From Peribacillus huizhouensis (lineage in GTDB: Bacteria > Bacillota > Bacilli > Bacillales > DSM-1321): a stretch of 64,000 bases of DNA. Below the pieces are notes generated by a model. The model did not search any database, was not told the DNA's origin, and saw only the letters and a program-made list of their open reading frames with translations. The stretch covers positions 287,899 through 351,898 of the forward strand of contig NZ_JACJHX010000002.1 in NCBI RefSeq assembly GCF_014138605.1, written 5' to 3'. A program made the position numbers and the translations under genes. Position 1 is the first letter of the stretch. Every line of letters starts with the position of its first letter. Of this stretch, positions 1-8,429 are shown in pieces.

Positions 1-885
1 ATTTTTTACCGCTAATGGTATACTTTTAATGGCGTAATACGGATTAAAAAAAGAGGCTTGTACTATATTTTTAATAGAAACAAGATACTTTTTTCTTTTA
101 AAATTTGCAAACGCCAAAACAGAATAATGTCTAAATCTAATAAAATTTTTTTCTTTAGTTGAGAATAAATAGAAATATTTTTTCTTGAAATTGTATAAAT
201 CATTTTCTCCATTTATTTTCGCCTCTCCATTTGATAACCCACCTTGACCATGCACATATGCAATAACATCGGAACCCTTTAAATATCCAATTTTAGCTCC
301 ACTTTCAATAGTCTTTAACATTAAATAAAATTCATCACCTATATCAATAAAATTAAAGCCACCAATCTTTTTTAACAACTCACTTTTATACATAAAAGTA
401 TCAGTACCTGTTAAATGGTTCATTAAATGATACTTCAGTAAAGAATCTTGATTAAATTCATTTAGATTTTCTCTGTTTCTAACATCTACTATTTTTTGTT
501 TTTCGTTTTTTAATATTAAATCTGTAAAACACATTTCCAAATCATTATTCAACATATAGTTTAACTGTCTCTTGACCTTATTAGCCTCATATATATCATC
601 GTCATCTAAAAATGTTATATAATCTCCACTTGCCATATAAATACCAACATTTCTTGACCTTGCAGCACCTAGATTTTCTTTATTTTGTTTAAAAATTATT
701 TTCATAGATGAAAATTCATTAATAACTTTTTGAACTTGATCTCTGTACTCACTTTCTTGTTCATTATCATCAATAACAATTATCTCTATATTTGTGTATG
801 TTTGATTTACTACAGATGTGAGAGCCATCCTAAGTTCATTTATACGCTGATATGTTGGTATAATCACGCTTACTTTTTTCTCCAT
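1..885 (-). CDS. Family 2 glycosyltransferase, 3' end cut by window
   Basis: Likely transfers a sugar from a nucleotide-sugar donor to a growing exopolysaccharide repeat unit at the inner membrane face. Translation from the ATG at 885 gives MEKKVSVIIPTYQRINELR, the classical GT-A N terminus, then IIVIDDN and the metal-binding run FLDDDD near residue 95. The frame stays open for 295 codons to position 1, so the C terminus lies outside the window. A GAGGTG ribosome site sits just upstream. It follows the sugar-phosphate transferase gene by 17 bp and is probably the next step of the same exopolysaccharide operon. The sugar and linkage cannot be read from sequence. Confidence 0.9.
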   Translation of the reverse strand, partial: MEKKVSVIIPTYQRINELRMALTSVVNQTYTNIEIIVIDDNEQESEYRDQVQKVINEFSSMKIIFKQNKENLGAARSRNVGIYMASGDYITFLDDDDIYEANKVKRQLNYMLNNDLEMCFTDLILKNEKQKIVDVRNRENLNEFNQDSLLKYHLMNHLTGTDTFMYKSELLKKIGGFNFIDIGDEFYLMLKTIESGAKIGYLKGSDVIAYVHGQGGLSNGEAKINGENDLYNFKKKYFYLFSTKEKNFIRFRHYSVLAFANFKRKKYLVSIKNIVQASFFNPYYAIKSIPLAVKN

Positions 886-902
886 AATAACACCTCAAAT
901 GG

Positions 903-1499
903 TCATATCCTTTCTGAACCTTCTTTAATCCCTGCCCCCTTACACACACTAAAAATTGTTTTTAAAAAAATTAAAGCATCGAAGGCAAAACTCATTCTGT
1001 CTACATATTCTCCGTCAAGTCTAGTTTTTATTTCTAATGGCAACTCATCTCTGCCATTAACCTGAGCCCAACCAGTTAGGCCCGGATATATATCATTTGA
1101 GCCGTATTTATCCCTTTCAGCTATTAAATCATACTGATTCCAAAGAGCAGGTCTAGGACCAATGATGCTCATTTCACCTTTTAATATATTTATTATCTGT
1201 GGCAATTCATCAAGACTTGTCTTTCTTAGGAACTTACCAATTTTAGTTATAAAAGCTTCTGGATTCTGCAACATATGTGTAGGCATATCTTTTGGAGTAT
1301 TTGTTCTCATTGTCCTAAATTTTAAAATATAAAAAATTTTCTTATTTTTCCCAATACGTTTTTGTTTGAAAAATACTGGACCTTTAGAATCAATTTTTAT
1401 GATTATTGCTATCAATAAAAAAATGGGCGAAAGAGTTAGTAAGGCAACTAAAGATAATAAACAATCAATCATTCGTTTGCATATTGGATAAATTTCCAC
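903..1499 (-). CDS. Undecaprenyl-phosphate sugar-1-phosphate transferase (EpsL/TuaA-like)
   Basis: Bacterial sugar transferase of 198 residues that would start lipid-linked repeat-unit assembly by moving a sugar-1-phosphate onto undecaprenyl phosphate. One hydrophobic segment (residues about 11-35) precedes the conserved core: KFRTM near residue 61, SLDELPQ near 94, IIGPRP near 113 and PGLTGWAQVNGR near 140. The size matches the short single-domain group (PglC/EpsL) rather than the long WbaP type. It lies between the membrane dehydratase and the glycosyltransferase in a minus-strand operon. The sugar carried is unknown; a preceding 4,6-dehydratase-type enzyme suggests a modified GlcNAc as one possibility. 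Confidence 0.93.
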   Translation of the reverse strand: MEIYPICKRMIDCLLSLVALLTLSPIFLLIAIIIKIDSKGPVFFKQKRIGKNKKIFYILKFRTMRTNTPKDMPTHMLQNPEAFITKIGKFLRKTSLDELPQIINILKGEMSIIGPRPALWNQYDLIAERDKYGSNDIYPGLTGWAQVNGRDELPLEIKTRLDGEYVDRMSFAFDALIFLKTIFSVCKGAGIKEGSERI

Positions 1500-1554
1500 C
1501 TAATCTCCCCTTCATCTAGTAATCTTTATTCTTAAGTTTGTTAGACATAAGTGA

Positions 1555-3387
1555 TTATAAATTAACTACTTCTCTCATCATCCTGCTTAAGTCTTGCTTT
1601 GTATTAGCGATTGTAATAAGCAATTCTCTCAACTCTGCATTGTTTTTAACATGTAAACTGTTAATAAACTCCCACAATACTTCGCCTTCCACAATCCCGG
1701 ACTTTCCAATATGTATCTTTGGAAAGATATGTTCTGTATGAACTTCATTTTCATTCAATAATTCCTCAAACATCTTCTCGCCAGGTCGTAATCCGGTGTA
1801 TTTTAGTCCAATTTCTTCTATAGTATATCCTGACAATTGAATCAGATTTTTTGCCAAATCCTCAATTCTAACAGGCTCACCCATATCCAAGACAAAAATT
1901 TCTCCACCTCTGGCAAAAGATCCAGCTTGAATAACTAACCGTGAGGCTTCAGGAATCGTCATAAAATATCGAGTCATATCTGGATGAGTAACCGTCACTG
2001 GGCCACCAGCTTGAATTTGCCTTTTGAATAGCGGAATTACACTACCTCGACTTCCTAAAACATTCCCAAAGCGAACAGCAACAAATTTTGTTGTGCTTGT
2101 TTCGTCTAGCTGCTGTATGACCATTTCCGCAATTCGTTTAGTTGATCCCATTACGTTTGTTGGATTAACAGCTTTATCTGATGAAATCATGACAAACGTG
2201 CCAATACCATACGTTTCTGCCGCTTCGGCAACGTTTTTTGTACCAAAGATATTATTCTTAACTGCTTCACGAGGATTATATTCCATAAGCGGTACATGCT
2301 TATGTGCAGCAGCATGATAAACAACATCTGGTTTATAATTATCCATCACCTCAAAAATTCTTTCTCGATCTTGAATATCCGCGATAACTGGTACCATATC
2401 AATTTGATCCGAGTACAACTTTCTTAGTTCCATATCAATCTGATAAATACTATTTTCTCCATGCCCGAGTAGAATAATTTTTTCAGGAGAAAATCTACAT
2501 ATTTGTCGGCAAATTTCAGAACCAATGGATCCACCTGCGCCAGTTACTAGAATGGTCTTATCCGTAACATATTCCGAAATACTATTCATATCTAATTCTA
2601 CTGGTTCTCTTCCTAATAAATCTTCTACTTCCACTTCTCTAAATTGATTGACAGCCACTTTTCCTAACATAATATCCTCAATCATAGGCATGATTTGTGT
2701 TTTGGCATTCGTTTTCATGCATTCATCAAAGATGGCCTTCAATTCTTTTTTATTTAAGGATGGAATAGCGATTACAATATTATCAATATGATATTGTTCT
2801 ACAATGTCATAGATTTGTTTAGAACTGCCCACAACAGGAATACCTAGAATATCTAATTTCTTCTTATTCGGATCATCATCTATAAAAGCTACTGGTTTTA
2901 ATTCCGTATCATGATTATTTAGAAGTTGACGTACAACCATCGTTCCTGCTGACCCAGCACCTATAACTAATGTATTTTTGATTTCGGTTTGATTTTTTAT
3001 GAAATGATCCCGTAACATCCTCCAAGAGAAACGAGAACCACCAATTAGAAGTACGTGCAACATCCATGTCAACGCTAGAGCCCTGACATATACATCTTGA
3101 AACACCGTCACTTGAACAATCACCGTTACAATGATAGAGAGGGTTACTGCTTTAACAATAGAGACTAATTCTCCTATGCTTGCATACTCCCATGCCTTTT
3201 TATATAGTTTATAAATCGAAGCAAAGATATGATGGCTAATTAATAGAGAAACTGAGCTGACTAATAGTGCAGTTAGCTTAAATATTTCTAAATATGGATG
3301 TAATACTAAATAACTTACATAAATAGCTGCTAAGACGATTATGGAATCTAATAGAGCTAATAATGTTAGTCGCTTCCGGTATGCCAA
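1555..3387 (-). CDS. Membrane nucleotide-sugar epimerase/dehydratase (EpsC/CapD/PglF family)
   Basis: 610-residue polysaccharide biosynthesis protein with four N-terminal membrane segments (residues about 8-120), a CoA-binding-like Rossmann region (VIGAGSAGTMVVRQL near 142) and a C-terminal extended short-chain dehydrogenase domain (VTGAGGSIGSEI near 282). The usual catalytic YxxxK is replaced by the PTNVMGSTKR motif of long UDP-GlcNAc 4,6-dehydratases, where Met stands in the Tyr position. RFGNVLGSRGSV and RYFMTIPEA are also typical. The likely reaction is conversion of UDP-GlcNAc to a 4-keto-6-deoxy sugar at the membrane. It precedes the sugar-phosphate transferase, which fits supplying its donor. 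Confidence 0.93.
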   Translation of the reverse strand: MAYRKRLTLLALLDSIIVLAAIYVSYLVLHPYLEIFKLTALLVSSVSLLISHHIFASIYKLYKKAWEYASIGELVSIVKAVTLSIIVTVIVQVTVFQDVYVRALALTWMLHVLLIGGSRFSWRMLRDHFIKNQTEIKNTLVIGAGSAGTMVVRQLLNNHDTELKPVAFIDDDPNKKKLDILGIPVVGSSKQIYDIVEQYHIDNIVIAIPSLNKKELKAIFDECMKTNAKTQIMPMIEDIMLGKVAVNQFREVEVEDLLGREPVELDMNSISEYVTDKTILVTGAGGSIGSEICRQICRFSPEKIILLGHGENSIYQIDMELRKLYSDQIDMVPVIADIQDRERIFEVMDNYKPDVVYHAAAHKHVPLMEYNPREAVKNNIFGTKNVAEAAETYGIGTFVMISSDKAVNPTNVMGSTKRIAEMVIQQLDETSTTKFVAVRFGNVLGSRGSVIPLFKRQIQAGGPVTVTHPDMTRYFMTIPEASRLVIQAGSFARGGEIFVLDMGEPVRIEDLAKNLIQLSGYTIEEIGLKYTGLRPGEKMFEELLNENEVHTEHIFPKIHIGKSGIVEGEVLWEFINSLHVKNNAELRELLITIANTKQDLSRMMREVVNL

Positions 3388-3496
3388 CCAAAAACCCTCC
3401 TTTTAAAATAGTATTGTATGCTCGTCTTACATCTATGAATAAATTTTTCTATGTCTTCCCCATATAATTAGATGATTTAAAAGAGTTCTAAAATTA

Positions 3497-3655
3497 TTAC
3501 TGTGCTGTTTTACTGTTTAGTAGCACTTCTTTTCTTTTTTTTATTGAGTTAAATAGTACCGTTTCTAATTGAGGTAATTGGACTAAAGGTGCATCTTGTT
3601 TTATGTAACGTATTGCTTTTTTTATGGATTTTGGATAATCATCAAATCTTGTCAT
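3497..3655 (-). CDS. Small 52-residue hypothetical protein in the EPS cluster
   Basis: An ATG at 3655 opens a 52-codon frame ending in TAA at 3499-3497. The product begins MTRFDDYPKSIKKAIRYIKQ and is basic and helix-prone, with heptad-like hydrophobic spacing (PLVQLPQLETVLFNSI). A GGGAAGGA purine run lies about 13 bp upstream, slightly far for a ribosome site. It fills a 380 bp gap between the phosphatase and the dehydratase genes, where no other gene is visible. I do not recognise the family. A small regulator of the operon is possible, but that is a guess from position only. Confidence 0.45.
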   Translation of the reverse strand: MTRFDDYPKSIKKAIRYIKQDAPLVQLPQLETVLFNSIKKRKEVLLNSKTAQ

Positions 3656-3767
3656 ATTAATTAATCAATCCTTCCCTTTATATGATACCAATTGATTCTT
3701 TTCTAAGACTTTCATAGATTCATTGCCTATAACCAAAATTTAATATGTTGCCCAAGTAGGTGAATTT

Positions 3768-4535
3768 CTAAAAAATACCCAAGATCTTTTTTCTAATTGG
3801 AATCGGCGGTTCGATGGAGATGCTTTGACCTTGGAGCACTGTTAGGGCATTTTCTTTAAAATTCAATGTATGATCTATTCCATATGTTTTTGTGATCGTT
3901 TCAAAAGCCTCTTGAAGCGAGAAGCCCCTTGAACCAACATTATGTGCATCCGTTGCAATAAAATGGGCTAAGTGATGTTCTATGATTTTTTCAGAAAAGG
4001 ATTTAATCTTTTTGCCAAACAGACCGATTACACTTCCAGATGTAAGTTGGGTTAATGCACCCTGCTGAACCAATTGAAAAAGGAGATGAGGATCTTCTAT
4101 TAATTCTCGATTTCTTTCAGGATGAACAATAATTGGTGTTATTCCCTTCATTAATAGCTGGTAGATTACTTCTTGTGTATAGATAGGCACATAGCCAGAA
4201 GGCAGTTCTAGTAATAAATATTTTCCTCTATTATCCAAAGTTAAGACTTCATCCATTTCCAATGAGATTATTAAGTGTTGATGAATTCTTACTTCTTGTC
4301 CCGGATGGATGGTAAGAGGTATCGTCTCTTGTTGTAAATGCTTATTAACCTCAGTTACTCGAGCAAGAATCTCATTCTTCTTATTTATATATTGCCCATT
4401 CATGTGATGCGGTGTTGCAAATAGATGATTAATCCCAGCTCCTACCGCGGTATTTGCCATATCCAAACACTCCAACAAGTCAAGGGCTCCGTCATCAACC
4501 TCGGGTAGAATATGACAATGTATATCGATTAACAC
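3768..4535 (-). CDS. PHP-type tyrosine-protein phosphatase (YwqE/CapC/CpsB family)
   Basis: 255-residue manganese-dependent phosphatase that removes phosphate from the tyrosine cluster of the partner BY-kinase, so controlling polysaccharide chain length and export. Metal ligands of the PHP fold are visible: DIHCHILPEVDDGA at the N terminus, ATPHH near residue 41, a GQEVRIH stretch near 80, PIIVHPERN near 133 and ATDAHN near 194. The start is GTG at 4535, with AAGGGG eight bases upstream. It follows the kinase gene after a 119 bp gap, in the order modulator-kinase-phosphatase typical of Firmicutes capsule and EPS operons. Confidence 0.95.
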   Translation of the reverse strand: MLIDIHCHILPEVDDGALDLLECLDMANTAVGAGINHLFATPHHMNGQYINKKNEILARVTEVNKHLQQETIPLTIHPGQEVRIHQHLIISLEMDEVLTLDNRGKYLLLELPSGYVPIYTQEVIYQLLMKGITPIIVHPERNRELIEDPHLLFQLVQQGALTQLTSGSVIGLFGKKIKSFSEKIIEHHLAHFIATDAHNVGSRGFSLQEAFETITKTYGIDHTLNFKENALTVLQGQSISIEPPIPIRKKILGIF

Positions 4536-4654
4536 TTACAAGACCCCTTTTCAAATCTAAGATGAAAGAATGGAATTTCCATTAAAAAAACCGCAAATTT
4601 TTTCATAACCAGCAATAGTTGCATTGGCATGAGTTTCATTTGTCGGATTTCTTT

Positions 4655-5347
4655 TTATCCATATTGGTAATAGTCAGCTTTGGATTTCACTTCATTCACT
4701 ACCACTCCAAGTAATTGTGCCTTCGCTTTTTCCAGCAATTCTTTTGCTTTCACAGCACCGTCTCGAGAAGTCTTACCACTAGATACAACTATGACGACAC
4801 CGTCAGATTTATGTGCCATAATTTGTGGGTCTGTGACAGCAAGTACAGGCGGTGTATCATACACTACATATTCGAACAACCCTTTCAGCTCTTCCATTAA
4901 TAGTTCCATAGATTTGGAATCTAATAGTTCCGAAGGATTATGTGGAATAGGGCCACTAGTTAAAATATTCAGATTGGGTACATGCGTATTGGAAATCGCC
5001 TTATCTAGGCTAATCCTCTTAGTCAACACGCTAGTCAGTCCATGAATATTATTGACGTTAAATGCATAATGAACTGAAGGTTTCCTTAAATCGGCATCTA
5101 CAAGTAGAACTTGTTCCCCTTGCTGTGCTAAGACAATGGCTAAATTGGCGGCTGTAGTAGTTTTCCCATCTGAAGGTTCAGCTGATGTTACGACGATTGA
5201 TCTGATTTCTTTATCTCCAGAGGATAAATGAATATTCGTTCTGATCAGTCGATATCTTTCAGTAATAGGTGATTTAGGACTACTATGCGCAATTAAGTTG
5301 ACTTGCCTTACCTGTTTATTTTTCCATTTAAGACGCAACATGTTCAC
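4655..5347 (-). CDS. BY-type tyrosine kinase (YwqD/CapB/CpsD family)
   Basis: 230-residue cytoplasmic autokinase of the polysaccharide co-polymerase system. Walker A reads SAEPSDGKTTTAANLA near residue 55, Walker A prime LLVDADLRKP near 81, Walker B YVVYDTPP near 161. The C terminus ends in a short tyrosine cluster (ADYYQYG), the autophosphorylation tail. The gene overlaps the end of the Wzz-like gene by 20 bp, so translation is probably coupled. The Wzz protein should supply the activating membrane segment, as in other Firmicutes where the two functions are split over two polypeptides. Confidence 0.95.
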   Translation of the reverse strand: MNMLRLKWKNKQVRQVNLIAHSSPKSPITERYRLIRTNIHLSSGDKEIRSIVVTSAEPSDGKTTTAANLAIVLAQQGEQVLLVDADLRKPSVHYAFNVNNIHGLTSVLTKRISLDKAISNTHVPNLNILTSGPIPHNPSELLDSKSMELLMEELKGLFEYVVYDTPPVLAVTDPQIMAHKSDGVVIVVSSGKTSRDGAVKAKELLEKAKAQLLGVVVNEVKSKADYYQYG

Positions 5348-6044
5348 TTCCTACTTTTTGTATTCTAGATCTTTGCTTTCCTGGTGAAAATTTGTGAATC
5401 GATCCTAGTACCGGAAGTCCGAGGTATATTTCAACATCGCGCTCATCTTTTAACGTGTTATCCAAATACTCTAATAAAAACGCCAATCCTATACCAAGCA
5501 TCAAGCCAACAACCACCGCTATACTAATATTCAATAATGGGTTTGGACCGACATGAATGGGATTCTCAGCCTTTGCCAGAATAGTTACATTGTCGACGTT
5601 CATAATTGCTGGAATTTCCCTTTGAAATGTTTCAGCTACTTCATTAGCAATTTGTACTGACATGGCTGGATTACTATGTTGAACAGCCAATGAAAAGACC
5701 TGGGAGTTATCTTGACTATTTACGGTAATTTTTTGATTGAGTTGCGCTACGCTTTCTGTAAGATTAAGATTTGCTTTGACTTTATCCAATATGGCGGGAC
5801 TTTTTATGATTACACTATACGTATTAATCACATCTATATTCACTTTTAATTGGGTGGCGTCTATCTGATTGTTTTCGTTTTTCTGATTCACCAAGATTTG
5901 TGTTGATGCATGATATACAGGTGTTATTACAAAATAAGTAATGCCACCACTAATTAATGCTGCAACCACTGCCAGAAACACGATTAACTTCCAACGTTTC
6001 TTAAGGGTATTAAAAATATCGCTAATGCTAATTGTTTCCTCCAT
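5328..6044 (-). CDS. Wzz-domain chain-length modulator (YveK/CapA family)
   Basis: 238-residue polysaccharide co-polymerase subunit with membrane segments at residues about 18-38 and 172-194, and an extracytoplasmic Wzz domain between them. The cytoplasmic C terminus after the second segment (EYLDNTLKDERDVE, then LGLPVLGSI) is the kinase-activating tail of this family. A strong site (CTGGAGG, from 6055) precedes the ATG at 6044. It is the first structural gene of the EPS operon and begins only 37 bp after the SinR-like repressor gene, so the two are likely on one transcript. Confidence 0.94.
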   Translation of the reverse strand: MEETISISDIFNTLKKRWKLIVFLAVVAALISGGITYFVITPVYHASTQILVNQKNENNQIDATQLKVNIDVINTYSVIIKSPAILDKVKANLNLTESVAQLNQKITVNSQDNSQVFSLAVQHSNPAMSVQIANEVAETFQREIPAIMNVDNVTILAKAENPIHVGPNPLLNISIAVVVGLMLGIGLAFLLEYLDNTLKDERDVEIYLGLPVLGSIHKFSPGKQRSRIQKVGSEHVAS

Positions 6045-6081
6045 ATAAACCTCCAGAAAATAGATTAAAATTGAATTTTAT

Positions 6082-6420
6082 TTAGTTTTTCGAATGTTGA
6101 TTTTGCCATTTAATAAATTCAATCAAGGTTCTGTATTGTTTAATCTCTTTTTTTTCCACTCCTAATTCTTTTAGCTCTTTTACAAAGTCGACCCATTCTT
6201 TCTCAATATATGTATCCTCGTCCTTGTCGGTCTTTAATAAAGTTTCGAGATCTACGTTTAAAACGGCTGCGATCTTTAACATAATCTGAAGGGACGGGTT
6301 CTTGTTCAAATTACGCTCGATATTGCTTAAGTAAGATTTCGATATATTTGTTAGTTCCGCAAGCTTTGAGAGGCTGTATCCTCTCCTTTTTCGAATTTTT
6401 ACTATATTTTCCCCAATCAT
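6082..6420 (-). CDS. SinR/SlrR-like XRE-family repressor
   Basis: 112-residue DNA-binding protein. Residues 1-65 form an XRE helix-turn-helix (IRKRRGYSLSKLAELTNISK, then YLSNIERN). Residues 73-108 match the SinR oligomerisation domain shared with SinI (EKEWVDFVKELKELGV, then IKQYRTLIEFIKW). In B. subtilis, SinR binds GTTCTYT boxes and represses the matrix operons until SinI captures it. Here the gene lies 37 bp upstream of the EPS operon, with a SinI-like gene and GTTCTTT repeats 1-1.5 kb further up. It may therefore repress its own transcript as well as eps. SinR versus SlrR identity cannot be decided. Confidence 0.9.
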   Translation of the reverse strand: MIGENIVKIRKRRGYSLSKLAELTNISKSYLSNIERNLNKNPSLQIMLKIAAVLNVDLETLLKTDKDEDTYIEKEWVDFVKELKELGVEKKEIKQYRTLIEFIKWQNQHSKN

Positions 6421-6534
6421 CCATTTACCTCTTTATTCCTTTTTTAACGTATACCTGTTGAACACTTACCTTCCTTCCACTTACTTCTCTAGCCTAAGAA
6501 TTAATTTCACGATTTAAGTAACTCCGCCATTCTT

Positions 6535-6735
6535 TCATATTTTCACTTCTAATTCTTCGATGTAAGTAGTAGTAGTATTTATTCCTACCTCTCGTTCTGA
6601 GATCGCAGCTATAAATTGTTGCTTAATTTCTTCAACTAAAATCGTTACTGTCATATCTTTTACTTCATTTCCTCGTTTATAGGCATATGTTAAAATGTTT
6701 TTAAATGTTTCTTGATTTAATAACTCTGAGTTCAA
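6535..6735 (-). CDS. Hypothetical 66-residue protein
   Basis: A TTG start at 6735 with a GGTGAAG purine run about 3 bp upstream would give a 66-residue, mostly helical, acidic product (NQETFKNILTYAYKRGNEVK, then VEEIKQQFIAAISE). No domain is recognised. It lies between the SinR-like gene and the SinI-like genes on the same strand. The non-ATG start and lack of a known family leave real doubt that it is expressed. Confidence 0.4.
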   Translation of the reverse strand: MNSELLNQETFKNILTYAYKRGNEVKDMTVTILVEEIKQQFIAAISEREVGINTTTTYIEELEVKI

Positions 6736-7193
6736 TATTCTTCACCATTCCCTACTATTATTTCTGCTAGAAATCCCTGTTATCGTTTTAGGTGGGTTTT
6801 CTACCCGATTAATACTTTTTCAAATACATTTCATCAGGGAGAGATAATTTTAGGAATACGTGCAGAACTTAACGCTCAGCATGCTTAAAACTACATTTTT
6901 GTTATATACTAGATGCCTGAATATAGAATAAACTACTGCATTTCCAACAAATTTTTCTATACCTGACAGCTCCTTTTCTAAACCAACTATTAAAGTACTA
7001 AATTACGAGTTCCCTTTAGAAACTTCATAATTTAATACTTTAATAATAAAATGGGGCATTTAACCCCTCCTCTCACCACACTCTTGACGACTTGCGTCTA
7101 AGGTTTATTTCAACCCACAGCGTAATCGAGTGCCTCCATTTATAGTGGTAAGGAGACATCACCAAACGAACAGACTTTATTAAGTTCATTTTT

Positions 7194-7419
7194 GTTCTCA
7201 ATAACGAACATAAACACAAAAAAAATCTACATGAATTATTACTATACAGTGAATTTCTTGATTTATTATTTTTCTTCTTCACTTGCTCTTACTGAGAACA
7301 ATAAAATGGCTATCCGTCTTTCATTTTTTCCACTCACGAAAATTTCTTTATAAAGAACACAATTAGTGATAAATAAAAAATATTCACTAAATAAAACCAA
7401 TTTGTTCATTATAAAGAAC
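7194..7419. promoter_or_regulatory. Cluster of candidate SinR operators
   Basis: Three inverted pairs related to the SinR box GTTCTYT are visible: GTTCTCAATAACGAAC at 7194-7209, TTCTTTATAAAGAA at 7344-7357 (followed by C, completing one full half-site) and GTTCATTATAAAGAAC at 7404-7419. A single GAGAAC half-site is at 7294. They lie in the otherwise gene-poor stretch 6736-7517, upstream of the SinR-like gene and downstream of the small SinI-like genes. The box is established for B. subtilis; its use here is inferred. Confidence 0.55.
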
Positions 7420-7517
7420 TATTACGTTATTAAATTACCATTTTCTATATAATCTGTCAACTCTAATTCAAAATTTCCCCTACAAAAAAATACCATAAAA
7501 CAAGTATATCTTTTCTA

Positions 7518-7703
7518 CTACTTATAACGCTGCATAAGTAATATATCAAGCTTTGTTTCAATACGGTTTAAAGTTTCCATAAGAGTTTCTTGTAATTCAG
7601 ACTCTTTATTATTGTTCTTTCGAGCTGTTTCGTACATCCATTGTTGCTGGTATCTCGATGCCTGTATAGATTGGTTGTTATTTTTTTTATCCACTTCTTC
7701 CAA
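7518..7703 (-). CDS. Hypothetical small coiled-coil protein
   Basis: About 61 residues from a TTG start at 7703, which has AGGGAAG nine bases upstream; a GTG at 7712 would add three residues but has no spacing to that site. The product is polar and rich in Asn, Gln and Glu, with a C-terminal amphipathic helix (LMETLNRIETKLDILLMQRY) likely to form a coiled coil. It follows the SinI-like gene by 32 bp on the same strand. Family not recognised. A GTTCTTT box is embedded in it at 7614-7620. Confidence 0.45.
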   Translation of the reverse strand: MEEVDKKNNNQSIQASRYQQQWMYETARKNNNKESELQETLMETLNRIETKLDILLMQRYK

Positions 7704-7735
7704 TATTCTCACTTCCCTATGCCATAAAAAGTTAT

Positions 7736-7894
7736 TTATTTAGGTTTTAGCTGTTCTTCGTTATCCATATTAATGGAGTTCTTTGTAATGAACTTCCGAA
7801 CTTCTTGAATTGATAACCCTATTTTTTTCGCTTCTTCTATTAAAAAGAGCCATTCTTGATCTATATCCTTGTCCAATGTATACAATCGTCCCAT
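7736..7894 (-). CDS. SinI-like antirepressor
   Basis: The core DQEWLFLIEEAKKIGLSIQE followed by VRKFI matches the SinI dimerisation helices (B. subtilis DQEWVELMVEAKEANISPEE, then IRKYL). SinI binds SinR through this motif and frees matrix promoters. The start is unsettled. ATG at 7894 gives 52 residues but has a G run right against it. TTG at 7885 gives 49 residues with GGGGG nine bases upstream. ATG at 7984 has a well-spaced AGGAA and gives 82 residues, but its extra N terminus resembles nothing. The gene heads the regulatory part of the EPS locus. Confidence 0.75.
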   Translation of the reverse strand: MGRLYTLDKDIDQEWLFLIEEAKKIGLSIQEVRKFITKNSINMDNEEQLKPK

Positions 7895-7963
7895 CCCCCA
7901 ATATAGATTCTGACATTCTTTTTCCCCATATGATCGACTTTTTGTTCTTATTCGAGAAATTTC

Positions 7964-7979
7964 GTTCTTTATTAAGAAT
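7964..7979. promoter_or_regulatory. Candidate SinR operator at the SinI-like gene
   Basis: GTTCTTTATTAAGAAT is an inverted repeat of the SinR box with one mismatch in the second half. It lies at the 5' side of the SinI-like gene. A further pair, GTTCTTTGTAATGAAC, lies inside that gene at 7778-7793, and a single GTTCTTT occurs at 8125-8131 upstream. Together with the 7194-7419 group this suggests feedback on the locus. Confidence 0.45.
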
Positions 7980-8325
7980 ATCATATGTCAAATTTCCTAT
8001 ATTTTCAATCTATTAAAAATAATTCTGTCAATTTTTTTCTCAGCAAAGTTTTCTGATTTTAACAATATAGAAATGTATATGGAATTTACTTAGACATTAG
8101 TTGGAATATCAACCATGATGTAGAGTTCTTTCACAAGTAAAGAAGGTTATTATAGGACTTCGCAAAAGAGAGTAGAGGCTAAAGAAATCTCAAAACGTGT
8201 TTAAATTATTAACAAACAAGTTTATTCGGCTTGCTTCTAGCAAGAAAGTCGGAAAATACATAATGAGGCGTTGATCATGATTGTAATAGACACTCATGGA
8301 TATACTTAGATATGATAATCTAGCC

Positions 8326-8370
8326 AAAAAGGAGAGCCGTTTACCCAAAAGGTAATTGCTCTCCTTTTCT
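8326..8370 (-). terminator. Intrinsic terminator of the polyol operon
   Basis: An AAAAGGAGAGC/GCTCTCCTTTT hairpin with a 17-base loop lies about 60 bp past the dehydrogenase stop. T runs on both sides make it potentially bidirectional. The rest of 7985-8429 shows no gene. Confidence 0.75.
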
Positions 8371-8429
8371 ATTTTCCTATGAACAAGATTATTCGGGGTG
8401 TGACAGGTACAAAAAACAGGTACCCTAGA

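Noticed and set aside
1538..1741. Plus-strand frame opposite the dehydratase gene
   Set aside because: Shadow of the well-supported minus-strand coding region; no ribosome site or domain.
7073..7282. 69-residue minus-strand frame between the SinR-like and SinI-like genes
   Set aside because: GTG start without a ribosome site, odd composition and a candidate SinR operator inside it; more likely regulatory DNA.
7770..7991. 73-residue frame overlapping the SinI-like gene
   Set aside because: The alternative frame destroys the SinI motif and shows no domain of its own.
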